DNA of 64,000 nt, from positions 9,918,920 to 9,982,919 of the forward strand of contig NC_091382.1 of assembly GCF_038502225.1 (NCBI RefSeq), read 5' to 3'. This stretch comes from Cherax quadricarinatus (taxonomy: Eukaryota; Arthropoda; Malacostraca; Decapoda; Parastacidae). Position 1 is the stretch's first letter, and the number at the start of each line of letters is the position of its first letter. Below are positions 11,300-21,024 of this stretch, piece after piece. Below the pieces are notes generated by a model. That model was not told where the DNA came from. It saw only the letters and a list, made by a program, of their open reading frames with translations, and searched no databases. The translations under genes and the position numbers were made by a program.

Positions 11300-11400
11300 T
11301 TGTTAAGGATTGTGTGGTCTAGTGGTCTAAAGCGTCATGCGTTTTCTCTCACCATGTGGCGGGCCAAAACAGCATGGATTCGACTCCTTGGTTAGTGCAG
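11300..11400 (+). mobile_element. tRNA-like SINE head
   Basis: TGTGGTCTAGTGGTCTAAAG is a good A-box/D-arm sequence and GGATTCGACTCC a good B-box, about 60 bp apart. The region between is not a clean anticodon arm. It looks like the 5' part of a tRNA-derived SINE rather than a functional tRNA gene. Confidence 0.6.
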
Positions 11401-11435
11401 TGTTGTTATTGATCAATACCAGTTGTTCCGTGGGT

Positions 11436-11441
<6 letters not shown>

Positions 11442-11501
<60 letters not shown>
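11442..11501. repeat. (TA)n microsatellite at the 5' junction of the RTE LINE
   Basis: About 60 bp of uninterrupted TA dinucleotides. The LINE coding sequence begins within 25 bp of its right end. Confidence 0.97.
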
Positions 11502-11505
<4 letters not shown>

Positions 11506-13624
11506 AATATATATATGAGTATATGGAGAAAAAGAGAGAGGTTAAGAGAGTGGTGAAGCAATGTAAAAAGAGAGCAAATGAGAGAGTGGGTGAGCTGTTA
11601 TCAACAAATTTTGTTGAAAATAAGAAAAAGTTTTGGAGTGAAATTAACAAGTTAAGGAAGCCTAGAGAACAAATGGATTTGTCAGTTAAAAATAGGAGAG
11701 GAGAGTTATTAAATGGAGAGTTAGAGGTATTGGGAAGATGGAGGGAATATTTCGAGGAATTGTTAAATGTTGATGAAGATAGGGAAGCTGTGATTTCGTG
11801 TATAGGGCAAGGAGGAATAACATCTTGTAGGAGTGAGGAAGAGCCAGTTGTGAGTGTGGGGGAAGTTCGTGAGGCAGTAGGTAAAATGAAAGGGGGTAAG
11901 GCAGCCGGGATTGATGGGATAAAGATAGAAATGTTAAAAGCAGGTGGGGATATAGTTTTGGAGTGGTTGGTGCAATTATTTAATAAATGTATGGAAGAGG
12001 GTAAGGTACCTAGGGATTGGCAGAGAGCATGCATAGTTCCTTTGTATAAAGGCAAAGGGGATATAAGAGAGTGCAAAAATTATAGGGGGATAAGTCTGTT
12101 GAGTGTACCTGGTAAAGTGTATGGTAGAGTTATAATTGAAAGAATTAAGAGTAAGACGGAGAATAGGATAGCAGATGAACAAGGAGGCTTTAGGAAAGGT
12201 AGGGGGTGTGTGGACCAGGTGTTTACAGTGAAACATATAAGTGAACAGTATTTAGATAAGGCTAAAGAGGTCTTTGTGGCATTTATGGATTTGGAAAAGG
12301 CGTATGACAGGGTGGATAGGGGGGCAATGTGGCAGATGTTGCAAGTGTATGGTGTAGGAGGTAGGTTACTGAAAGCAGTGAAGAGTTTTTACGAGGATAG
12401 TGAGGCTCAAGTTAGAGTATGTAGAAAAGAGGGAAATTTTTTCCCAGTAAAAGTAGGCCTTAGACAAGGATGTGTGATGTCACCGTGGTTGTTTAATATA
12501 TTTATAGATGGGGTTGTAAGAGAAGTAAATGCGAGGGTCTTGGCAAGAGGCGTGGAGTTAAAAGATAAAGAATCACACACAGGGTGGGAGTTGTCACAGC
12601 TGCTCTTTGCTGATGACACTGTGCTCTTGGGAGATTCTGAAGAGAAGCTGCAGAGATTGGTGGATGAATTTGGTAGGGTGTGCAAAAGAAGAAAATTAAA
12701 GGTGAATACAGGAAAGAGTAAGGTTATGAGGATAACAAAAAGATTAGGTGATGAAAGATTGAATATCAGATTGGAGGGAGAGAGTATGGAGGAGGTGAAC
12801 GTATTCAGATATTTGGGAGTGGACGTGTCAGCGGATGGGTCTATGAAAGATGAGGTGAATCATAGAATTGATGAGGGAAAAAGAGTGAGTGGTGCACTTA
12901 GGAGTCTGTGGAGACAGAGAACTTTGTCCTTGGAGGCAAAGAGGGGAATGTATGAGAGTATAGTTTTACCAACGCTCTTATATGGGTGTGAAGCATGGGT
13001 AATGAATGTTGCAGCGAGGAGAAGGCTGGAGGCAGTGGAGATGTCATGTCTGAGGGCAATGTGTGGTGTGAATATAATGCAGAGAATTCGTAGTTTGGAA
13101 ATTAGGAGGAGGTGCGGGATTACCAAAACTGTTGTCCAGAGGGCTGAGGAAGGGTTGTTGAGGTGGTTCGGACATGTAGAGAGAATGGAGCGAAACAGAA
13201 TAACTTCAAGAGTGTATCAGTCTGTAGTGGAAGGAAGGCGGGGTAGGGGTCGGCCTAGGAAGGGTTGGAGGGAGGGGGTAAAGGAGGTTTTGTGTGCGAG
13301 GGGCTTGGACTTCCAGCAGGCATGCGTGAGCGTGTTTGATAGGAGTGAATGGAGACAAATGGTTTTTAATACTTGACGTGCTGTTGGAGTGTGAGCAGAG
13401 TAACATTTATGAAGGGATTTAGGGAAGCTGGCAGGCCGGACTTGAGTCCTGGAGATGGGAAGTACAGTGCCTGCACTCTGAAGGAGGGGTGTTAATGTTG
13501 CAGTTTAAAAACTGTAGTGTAAAGCACCCTTCTGGCAAGACAGTGATGGAGTGAATGATGGTGAAAGTTTTTCTTTTTCGGGCCACCCTGCCTTGGTGGG
13601 AATCGGCCAGTGTGATAATATAAT

Positions 13625-13627
<3 letters not shown>
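11502..13627 (+). mobile_element. RTE-type LINE, 5'-truncated, open RT frame
   Basis: The element body runs from the edge of one (TA)n tract to the next. It lacks the N-terminal endonuclease expected in full-length RTE proteins (about 1000 aa), so it is 5'-truncated. The 3' tail (13377-13627) carries CTGAAGGAGGGGTGTTAATG, CTGGCAAGACAGTGATGGAG and CACCCTGCCTTGGTGGGAA and ends in AT-rich simple sequence. The same tail recurs alone at 52345-52500. Confidence 0.85.
11523..13376 (+). CDS. RTE-type reverse transcriptase, 617 aa, uninterrupted
   Basis: Encodes the polymerase part of a non-LTR retrotransposon, which copies element RNA into DNA at a nicked target. Residues 1-50 are a basic linker. 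Residues 117-140 (GKMKGGKAAGIDGIK) and 163-207 (NYRGISLLSVPGKV) are early RT motifs. Motif A is FVAFMDLEKAYD with catalytic Asp256. Motif B is VGLRQGCVMSPWLFNIF (311-327). Motif C is LFADD with Asp364 and Asp365. VFRYLG (427-432) is the thumb entry. The C-terminus has LRWFGHVERM (546-555) and a GRGRPRKGW basic motif (574-582), typical of RTE/BovB-like proteins. No stop or frameshift interrupts 618 codons and all three catalytic Asp are present. The Met at 11523 is simply the first in frame next to the (TA)n and is probably not a native start, since the endonuclease is missing. Clade assignment is from motif recall and was not searched. Confidence 0.88.
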   Translation: MEKKREVKRVVKQCKKRANERVGELLSTNFVENKKKFWSEINKLRKPREQMDLSVKNRRGELLNGELEVLGRWREYFEELLNVDEDREAVISCIGQGGITSCRSEEEPVVSVGEVREAVGKMKGGKAAGIDGIKIEMLKAGGDIVLEWLVQLFNKCMEEGKVPRDWQRACIVPLYKGKGDIRECKNYRGISLLSVPGKVYGRVIIERIKSKTENRIADEQGGFRKGRGCVDQVFTVKHISEQYLDKAKEVFVAFMDLEKAYDRVDRGAMWQMLQVYGVGGRLLKAVKSFYEDSEAQVRVCRKEGNFFPVKVGLRQGCVMSPWLFNIFIDGVVREVNARVLARGVELKDKESHTGWELSQLLFADDTVLLGDSEEKLQRLVDEFGRVCKRRKLKVNTGKSKVMRITKRLGDERLNIRLEGESMEEVNVFRYLGVDVSADGSMKDEVNHRIDEGKRVSGALRSLWRQRTLSLEAKRGMYESIVLPTLLYGCEAWVMNVAARRRLEAVEMSCLRAMCGVNIMQRIRSLEIRRRCGITKTVVQRAEEGLLRWFGHVERMERNRITSRVYQSVVEGRRGRGRPRKGWREGVKEVLCARGLDFQQACVSVFDRSEWRQMVFNT

Positions 13628-13630
<3 letters not shown>

Positions 13631-13694
<64 letters not shown>
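13631..13694. repeat. (TA)n microsatellite at the 3' end of the RTE LINE
   Basis: About 64 bp of TA, preceded by ATAATATAATAATAAT at the LINE 3' end. Confidence 0.97.
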
Positions 13695-13697
<3 letters not shown>

Positions 13698-13957
13698 CTC
13701 AAGATTTTTCGTAAAATTGGAGTACAAGTGTCCACTTTCAGAGTGCTAGAATGTCATAGTTGTTGCATGTGTTGTGTAAATACATGACGGTGCTAATTAC
13801 CATTTCAGACTTGAAGATATATGAACTAGGCGAAATATGGGGTGGCAATTGGACAGTAAATATGTTTTGGTCGTTGAGTGATCCTAGAGAGACGAATTAG
13901 GTACTTGTGCAACATTTGAGTATCTATTGTGGAATCTTTTCGCTAGCCAGTCTCTTC

Positions 13958-14162
13958 CTCAGTCCAGTGCAGAGAAGAATGACTGAAGATCAGATGTTTA
14001 CGGTAATAAGTCCCTCTCAGTCTGGAGTAGTTGTATTCAGTCCATCGATCTTTTCAAAATCTTTTAAAGATTGATGGAATGATCACATCGATTCCAGGTT
14101 GAGGGACTGAATACCTCAAACTCCTTGTTATCTTCAACTATTCTTCTCCGCACTGGACTGAG
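13958..14162. repeat. Imperfect long inverted repeat, about 93-bp arms
   Basis: The left arm (13958-14050) begins CTCAGTCCAGTGCAGAGAAG. The right arm (14069-14162) ends with its complement CTTCTCCGCACTGGACTGAG. The two ends pair well and the middle is diverged. The same arm sequence occurs singly at 16590-16680, so this is two copies of a dispersed repeat in opposite orientation or a palindromic element. Confidence 0.75.
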
Positions 14163-15451
14163 GAAAACATCTATGATCCTAGAGAGGCAAGCCCTGAGTT
14201 CCACAACCCCAGCCTTTGTTATATTTTCTTCAGTATGAACTATAAAAGTGAAAGACAAGGAAATCCATACGAGAGAAGATCCATGAATACCAAAACTATT
14301 GAAAACAGTATCAGAAAACTTCCTTGTGTACAGCACATTAATAGTGAAGCAAGGATTAGGGAAGGTTATGTACTGTTGAGAATAATTTTAATATTCAGGC
14401 AGATGTAGGCCTCCTGCAGAGCCGCCGAATTTCTAATATAACCAATAATCAAACATTATTCTGAGTAAAACTGGGATCCCCAAAGCTCGCAATATCGCAT
14501 TGTTCACTTCAATATTTCCATATTACATTCTTTTCATATAAAAAGCCTTGCCTCTATGTCTAGTTTAAAGCCATAACAAGCTAACATTGACTGGGTAAGA
14601 AACAAGGCATCTCCAGGTAAAATGTGCCACTGCATCCTCCCTATGATTATACACCGTATGTGAAAAATCAAAATACACGGGAATTTAGAAAGTGACTCGT
14701 ACTAAAAGCCAGAGTTAAGAGTTCGTTTTGGACATGCAAAGGGAAAATAAACTTGACTGAATAAAGAGACAATTTATGTATTTATACAGAAATGCACCGA
14801 AGCCACTTAGACTCGTTAAAATATAACATGAAAGAAAGTACACAAGACAGCTGTGCTTAATGTGCAGAGTTAAGAACAAGACAACATGGGAAAAAATGTA
14901 TAAACAATGGAGGTAGAAACAAACCAAGACTAGTACAAAATGACAAGGAATAAAAACACTAAAATCAAAAGGAATACAAATTAAGAATAACATAGCAACT
15001 GTTGTAAAAACTAGCAATAATACTATAAAAACGATAAGATCTTTAAGTTTTAGAATCACGTGATATGGCAGAAATATGCGAGGGAAGGAATGAAAAATTA
15101 AATAGCATACACAAACCACCCAGGATTATTGATTAGTTTTTGGGAGAGGTCTTACCATGCAATCCAAAACCACACAGTTGTTGAAGAGGTAAGAAGGAAA
15201 CTGAAGGAACGGGACGCAACACACCAATGATAACACGCAAAATGTCGACACAACACTAAAGAACACGCAGACTACAGACTACTAACCAGGAACTACAACA
15301 AATCATTGCAGACAGAAAAGTTGCCAGAAACTTGGAACATTGTAAAAAGATTAACAAATGCTACAGCGAATCTACAATCGGTCATTTCGCTGGCTATAAT
15401 TTTTCACCATCCTTGCTACTGTATTAATGTTGGGAGAGTGACAGACAATAT
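14163..15451. other. Intergenic interval without recognised genes
   Basis: The minus-strand frame at 14715-15119 (134 aa, very hydrophobic) comes from a T-rich strand and has no recognisable family or partner, so I do not call it a gene. A (+)-strand A-rich stretch occupies 14700-15100. Nothing else is recognised. Confidence 0.5.
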
Positions 15452-15586
15452 GTTAGGTTAAAGGACACAAGTGCAACTAATGTGACATTTTATTGTGACA
15501 ACGTTTCGCTCGATAAAGCTCCTGGAGAGCGAAACGTTGCCACAATAAAATGCCACATTAGTTGCACTTGTGTTCTTTTACCTAAC
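15452..15586. repeat. Long hairpin: 60-bp arms, 15-nt loop, CGAAACGTT family
   Basis: The left arm 15452-15511 (GTTAGGTTAAAGGACACAAG to AACGTTTCGCTC) and the right arm 15527-15586 (GAGCGAAACGTTGCC to TTTTACCTAAC) are reverse complements with 4 mismatches in 60. The loop is GATAAAGCTCCTGGA. The right arm carries an AATAAA on the plus strand and the left arm one on the minus strand. A single arm of the same sequence lies at 52200-52260. Confidence 0.9.
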
Positions 15587-16564
15587 AACCTTGCTATTAA
15601 ATACTATAGTTATGGACATACGCCACTGTGCAGGTTAGGTTAGATAAGGTTTGTTAGGAAACAGGACAAGTGTTCCCTGACGGGGGTCTTAGTCATAAGA
15701 TGACCCACAGCTGGAGCTTTTGGTCATCTGATCGAGGACTTCAACTGGCTTACCAGTCCACCCCTTGAAAAATTAATGGTTATTATAGCTATCACTGAGC
15801 AACTGAGTGAGGAGCCTTGCCTGGAGTCGTTTAGGAGCTGCTTACACCTTCCCACCTCTTGCCCATCTTGCCCGGCCTTATGGTGTCCGGAAAGGAAGTC
15901 ACAGGGAAAAAAAAAATCTGTAAATAAGCCTCATTTCTGGCTAGGAAAAAAGTCACATTTTATTTGGGTTAAGTGAGGCTGTGACTTCTTTCCTGTGACT
16001 ATTTTTCGTATGACTATTTATCCTGTGATTACTTTTCCTGTGACTACTTTTCCTGTTACCACTTTTACTGCATTCATCCTTACAATGCTGGGTCTAGCCC
16101 CGACACTTTCCCTATTTTTGTAGCCTGTTCCTCTGCCTATTCTTTATCTATCCTCACTTCCCCCTCACCCCTAGTGGGTCCTTACCTGTGAGTTCTTTTA
16201 GTTCTGGCAATTAAGATCTCGATGTTCCAAAAAAAAAAAACAGACATATGGCACTAAATTGTAGACCCGTATTGCTGACATTAATACCTTGCAAAACAAT
16301 GGAAAATCATAACTTTAATAAATCACACTGGAAACGCAAACTTTTGTAAAAAATAACATATCCCATGTAAAAGTATTTTATATCATTAGTTCAATGGAAT
16401 TTTGTTATGTAGTTAATTACATAACATCACCTTACTGCATTAGTGGGACATAATAATCACAGAATTGCAATAGAAATAATCCTGTGTATTGAAAAATAAT
16501 CAGAATTGGTCGCCAGAGGCATGATTTTATAGTATAACATAATATTTTAAACACTTGTGCAACA
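15587..16564. other. Intergenic interval with a short degenerate tandem repeat
   Basis: At 15972-16070 an 17- to 18-bp phrase built on TTTTCCTGTGACTAC repeats about five times with changes. The rest has no recognised gene. Short A runs occur at 15907 and 16230. Confidence 0.55.
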
Positions 16565-16780
16565 TTGAAACGTTTAGCCAACAGTGGCTTCCTCAGTCCA
16601 GTACAGAGAAGAATGGATGAAGATCAGGAGTTTGAGGTGATCAGTTCCTCAGCCTGGAGTCGATGTGATCAGTTGGCGAAACGTTTCCACAAAGATACCC
16701 ATGTGTTGTACAAGTGTCTAATTCATCATCCTGTCGGTTCTCTGAGCCATTTATCTAAACGACATTTTAAGGATGCCGTT
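16565..16780 (+). mobile_element. Dispersed CGAAACGTTT repeat (copy)
   Basis: Contains CTCAGTCCAGTACAGAGAAG, TGGAGTCGATGTGATCAG, TTGGCGAAACGTTTCCAC and AAAGATACCCATGTGTTG. The first part matches the arms of the inverted repeat at 13958-14162. The second matches the repeat ending at 20340. It appears noncoding, although the 109-aa plus frame here shares short peptides with a minus frame at 14064-14336 because both lie over the same repeat. Confidence 0.65.
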
Positions 16781-16897
16781 TTGAAACATGGTTCTGAAGC
16801 CATACAGTGCGTCAACTTGTACTATATAGTGTTAGTCACGGCATTATGCCGCCCCTCCCCCACACACGTACCAAAACAAAAACACATACTATGAAAG

Positions 16898-16901
<4 letters not shown>

Positions 16902-16990
<89 letters not shown>
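16902..16990. repeat. (TA)n microsatellite
   Basis: About 88 bp of TA, inside the Tc1 element and left of a SINE fragment. Confidence 0.97.
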
Positions 16991-16993
<3 letters not shown>

Positions 16994-16994
16994 A

Positions 16995-17145
16995 GGAATT
17001 CGCGAGAGCATGCGAAATATACACAAACACTGATCTCTGGCTGAAGGAGACTCGAACCTACGAACCTTAGGACAAGGTACGCAGTGCTTTACCAATCTAC
17101 CCACACTGGACAATACCTTGGCGTGTAGCATGAGCTAATGTAGCT
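16995..17145 (-). mobile_element. tRNA-like SINE fragment between two (TA)n tracts
   Basis: On the minus strand AGTGTGGGTAGATTGGTAAA (A-box-like) and GTAGGTTCGAGTCTCC (B-box-like) are about 45 bp apart. It differs from SINE types 1 to 3 and has no shared core. An imperfect palindrome ATGAGCTA/TAGCTCAT lies at its right end (17127-17152). Confidence 0.6.
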
Positions 17146-17155
17146 CATGCTACAT

Positions 17156-17158
<3 letters not shown>

Positions 17159-17240
<82 letters not shown>
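17159..17240. repeat. (TA)n microsatellite
   Basis: About 82 bp of TA, inside the Tc1 element. Confidence 0.97.
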
Positions 17241-17244
<4 letters not shown>

Positions 17245-17281
17245 TTACCGAGGTTTTAATATTTGGTGCTGCGTCATTAAC

Positions 17282-18205
17282 TTAATCACGTCCCTCAGCC
17301 GTGTAGGAAGACTCCAGCCGGGGGAGGGAACTGATATGCCTGCCCAGTAAACTTCGTTTCACTACTGACCAGAGGTCCTCAATAGGGTTTAGGTCTGGGG
17401 AATTACCTGGCCAGTCATTAAAGAATCTCACTTCACAGTCCTTAAGCCACTGAACTACAGATTTGGTGGTATGACACCGTCCTACATAAAAACCGTAGTC
17501 CCTACACTTGTCAAACGCCTCAGGTAAATTGTCACACAATAACTCCAGGTAATTATACTAGTTCATATACTGGTTTTTGGGAAGCACAATGAGTTCACCA
17601 ACACTCTGAGCACTGAAACCCCCCAAACCATGAGTGAGTCTGGGTGTTTGGTGGTCCCACAGGTGTAGCGTGGGTCTAGCGGGTCACTACCTCTGGGCTG
17701 GTATGTATGTCCCCCCAGGGTTACAGGTGACGTTGAAGGTTGCTTCATCACTCCAAAGTGCTTCAGACCACTGTTGAGGATTCCAGTGAAGATATTTCTT
17801 TGCATAATCCAGCCTATGTTTCTTCTGTGGCTTGGAGAGGATTGGTTTCTTAACCTGGCGGTGACTACCGTAGCCCAGCTCTGACACATGTCTGTTAACA
17901 GTTCTTAGAGACACCACTGAGATAAGATGTGGGTTCTTTTCTCTCAATTCTCTTGCAGTTATCTTAGGTTTACTCTCTAACTGCTTCTTTAACACAGTTA
18001 AGGTACGAACAGATGTCTTCTTCGAGGGGCCAGGCCGAGGTCTGGCAGACGGCAACTCGACACCGCCACCAGCCTTGAAACGCTGCACCTGGTTCCTCAC
18101 TGAACGCTCACACACACCAACATTCTCCACTACTTTCGTCTGGTGCCCAGCTTTGTGGAGCACTATGATTTGAGTTTCAGGTGTTAAAGACTTCCTTTTA
18201 CCCAT
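17282..18205 (-). pseudogene. Tc1 family transposase, frameshifted
   Basis: Would cut and paste the element at TA sites. The start chosen is the Met at 18205 (MGKRKSLTPETQ); the upstream codons in that frame read through 5' noncoding sequence. Residues 1-60 of that start form the first helix-turn-helix (HKAGHQTKVVENVGVCERSV). A second DNA-binding region ends near LGYGSHRQVKKP. The first catalytic Asp is in LWSDEATF (about 17750). After that the frame breaks: VWGVSV lies in another frame, and the second catalytic Asp region is disrupted by a stop codon and a small deletion near 17480-17500. The third acidic site lies in the conserved NSPDLNPIEDLW (about 17380). The expected length of about 340 aa is nearly covered but the protein cannot be made. 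Confidence 0.87.
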
Positions 18206-18426
18206 AATCAAACATGTATAGCCCCAAAACCAAAGGGAACACCGGACAAAAGATGGGGCAGATGAGACACAAAAGTGCAACACTTCCTCTCACCACGACA
18301 GCCATGTCAGCACTGAGGAGTCATTGTGGAGTGTGGTGGCAAGCCGTGACGTCATGCTAACGGCTGTTACCCGGCATACTGCATTAACGAAAACAGACCC
18401 CCCTGTATAATAGGCCTTTGATTTTC

Positions 18427-18470
18427 GTCACGGCATTATGCCGGGGGGCTCACCCGGCATAATGCCGTGA
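18427..18470. repeat. Palindromic right end of the Tc1 element
   Basis: TCACGGCATTATGCCGG and CCGGCATAATGCCGTGA are exact complements around a short GGGGCTCA-type spacer. The right terminus thus carries an extra inverted TIR copy that the left terminus lacks. Confidence 0.85.
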
Positions 18471-18481
18471 CTAGCACTGTA

Positions 18482-18954
18482 TGTGAGAAGACTTCAGTCG
18501 CTGGTGTGCATGCAAATTGCGTATTAAAGACAATTGGACAAGTGTCATCCCTCTGAACAGCGAGTAATATGATCAAGGCACTCACAGTATGCAATTCTTC
18601 AAGTGATGAGAGTCCCTAAACCGAAACGTTTTCTAACAAATATGTCTCCTGTCTCTTTTTAATCCAAGTTGTCGGTATCAACTAGCAAGTTTTATACCAG
18701 TCAGAAAAATTAGCTAAGGACGGATACCACACGAAACCCTGCGTCTGAGTGGCAGCTAAAAAGATTATCAAATGTAAGACTAACTTCGGTAAATGTGAAT
18801 TTGGAGGCATTTAGGTCAATGTACATGGCGCCCACATGTAACCTTAATTTCAATAATCATTATAAAATTGGTACGCAATACCGACAAGTTGAGAGAGTAG
18901 ACTCACATGCAACATCTGCAACATCTTACTCCATTATTCACCCATCAGAAAAAT
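18482..18954. other. Intergenic interval
   Basis: Contains AAACCGAAACGTTTTCTAAC near 18617, one of the recurrent CGAAACGTT repeats. No gene recognised. Confidence 0.5.
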
Positions 18955-19150
18955 AGGTACCTGCGTGTTAGTGGACTGGTGTGGGTCGCATCCTGTGACA
19001 AAACTGACCTAATTTGTGGGAAATGCTCAGCATAACAAGCGGCTTTCTATATAGTAGTATGTCACTGATGTCAGCTATGGTCTGTATACCTTGTACATGT
19101 ACTTGTAGAATTAAAGATGTTATTAGTAGTAGAATCTTTATTTGAAGAAG
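18955..19150 (+). mobile_element. tRNA-derived SINE, type 1 (copy d, 5'-truncated)
   Basis: Lacks the tRNA head. Starts in the core (TAGGTACCTGCGTGTTAGTG, GGGTCGCATCC), then CATAACAAG and GTCACTGATGTCAGCTATGG, ending in GTACTTGTAGAATTAAAG and a short TTATTAGTAG tail. Confidence 0.78.
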
Positions 19151-19329
19151 ATTCACCAACAAAACTAATAACAGAACCCGTGAAGATTTGCCATTGGTCT
19201 TTAGTTAAAGATATCTACGTGTTCCATACTCGTGTGAGTCTACATCTTAACGGTATTGCATGTCATTATTGTCATGATACTTGTCTAACACAGGAACACT
19301 ATGGGATCTTGGTACAAAGGACATCTACA

Positions 19330-20340
19330 GCTTGTTAAGCTCTGACCCAACTCTTGTGCATGACCTACTGCCAGTAGTGGGTCCCGCTCCCTTTGTGACG
19401 TGACTTCAACTGCTGTACCTCATCTAACTCGTGTAAGAGTCCATCTTCCTGTGTTTCAGATTCATCAAGGTTAAGGTGCTGAACACAGCTTCCGGACTAG
19501 GTGATTATTTCATCTTCCAGTGTCTGTGTATTGTTCTACATGGCAGAGGGACTGATTACATTATCTATTGTCTCAGCATCTTCAAATTACTTATGTATTG
19601 AATCGATAAAACCAATGGCTGACTTCATCGACTCAATACAGATGTAATTTAAATAAAACCACTGGTGGGCGAAACGTCCCACCTTCACCTTACCTTCGAT
19701 CAACAGCACCTTCACCTAACATTTCCCTCCCCCCAACTACACCAAAAAACGCCATATACAATACAGACCAAGAGACGGAAAGAGGAGATGATCACAGGTC
19801 ATGATACAACCAGAGTCGTGAAAGATTTTGCCAGGAGCAGAATACTTAAGATGTGATGAAAGAAAACGAGTGAACACATACGAAAGAATGTGACATTTTT
19901 TTCAGTTTCAGAGAAGTGAATAACTTGTCGGTATTGTATACCTGTCTTGCACAACTTGCCAGGCACTGCAACATCATGGTATCTTGATTCAGATGACATC
20001 TACATGACCTTCTTCACTTCTACAACTAGCCCATCAATTTGGGAAGGACCTACTTCCACTGGGGAATCCCGCCTACCAGTGACTATGCCCTCGTCTGCTA
20101 CACGTCCTTATCCACTGACGCCTATATAAGCGCCAGTCTTCTTACCTGTGCTTCAGAATCTCTACAACCACGGTGTTGTAAACACCACCTCCAAGGCTGA
20201 GGGACTGATTACCTCATCTTTTGTATACAGTTCTTCTGTTTTCTAATTATGTCCAAGAATCTGTATTGATAAAGCCACTGGATGGCGAAACGTCTACAAT
20301 AAAGATACCCAGATGTTTCACAAGTGTCTTAACTTTCATC
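19330..20340 (+). mobile_element. Two related dispersed repeats ending in GGCGAAACGTC
   Basis: Unit 1 (about 19340-19680) and unit 2 (about 19960-20340) share an order of segments: a promoter-proximal part, GAGGGACTGATTACNTCATC, a TTGATAAAGCCACTGG-like part and GGCGAAACGTC. Unit 2 continues with CAATAAAGATACCCAGATG and ACAAGTGTCTT. They could be parts of an LTR or of a nonautonomous element. I cannot place termini. Confidence 0.55.
20123..20160 (+). promoter_or_regulatory. Candidate RNA polymerase II core promoter
   Basis: TATATAAG at 20123-20130 is followed 32 nt later by a TTCAGAA initiator-like sequence (A at 20155). An AATAAA polyadenylation signal follows at 20298-20303. The spacing fits an arthropod TATA/Inr promoter and a very short transcription unit within a dispersed repeat. 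Inferred only from motifs. Confidence 0.4.
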
Positions 20341-20454
20341 AAGTTAATGAACGCAGTACATAGGGAGGGAGAGTAATAGAGGTTAACTTAATACATGACT
20401 TCATGGTTCTCATGTCTGTAGCGCAATGTTGTGGTGCGGTAAACTCCCATTGAA

Positions 20455-20736
20455 ACACCGTTGCTCGGTTGGTAGTTCACTCAGCTGACACACTGAAGTC
20501 CGTGGTTCGATCCCTGGTACAGATGAAAACATCAGTGTGTGTGTGTTTCCTTAAGACACCTGCTGTCCCTGTTCACCTAGCAGTAAGTAGGTACCTGGGT
20601 GTTAGCCGACTGGCGTGGGTCGCATCCTGGGGACAAAGTTAACCTAATTTGCCACAAATACTCTGCATAACCAAGGGCTATCTATATATTATGTCACTGA
20701 TGTCAGCTATGGTCTGTATAAGTTGTATCATGTAGA

Positions 20737-20785
<49 letters not shown>
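20455..20785 (+). mobile_element. tRNA-derived SINE, type 1 (copy e, near complete)
   Basis: Head GTTGCTCGGTTGGTAGTTCA with B-box GTGGTTCGATCCC, then CCTTAAGACACCTGCTGTCC, GTTCACCTAGCAGTAAGTAG, the core GTACCTGGGTGTTAGCCGAC and GGGTCGCATCCTGGGGACAA, the tail CATAACCAAGGGC and TGATGTCAGCTATGGTC, and (AAT)n at 20740-20780. Best full-length example of the type in this window. Confidence 0.87.
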
Positions 20786-20788
<3 letters not shown>

Positions 20789-21024
20789 AGGCAGAATAAA
20801 CAAATTATGTAGATCGATAGTTATTTATGACATTTAGAAAAACCACTCGTTCTCTAAGACTTTGATAGAAATATAACTCCTGTTTTCGTGCGGCCCGTGA
20901 CTTACAGAACATAGTTGAGAACTTCCTCTCCCGTTGAGACCTAATTGTGATACAGTAGAATTTATCTGATTCCTGACTCACGAAATCGTAATAACACGAT
21001 TGCAAGCAAATCACGAAACAAGTG

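Larger units (their letters stand above)
16827..18479 (-). mobile_element. Tc1-type DNA transposon, 1.65 kb, with nested insertions
   Basis: Bounded by TA dinucleotides (16825-16826 and 18480-18481) as expected for Tc1/mariner target duplications. Terminal inverted repeats: left 16827-16851 with AGTCACGGCATTATGCCG, right 18453-18479 with CGGCATAATGCCGTGACT. Between the left TIR and the transposase lie two (TA)n tracts and a tRNA-like SINE piece (16902-17240), which lengthened the element. The transposase is broken, so the copy is inactive. Confidence 0.88.

Noticed and set aside
14715..15119. 134-aa hydrophobic membrane-protein-like frame on the minus strand
   Set aside because: T-rich strand composition alone gives such Leu/Phe/Val/Ile runs. 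No recognisable family, no conserved partner, no splice or promoter signals seen.
16565..16894. 109-aa frame sharing peptides with a minus-strand frame at 14064-14336
   Set aside because: Both lie over copies of the same noncoding dispersed repeat. The shared peptides end where the repeat ends.
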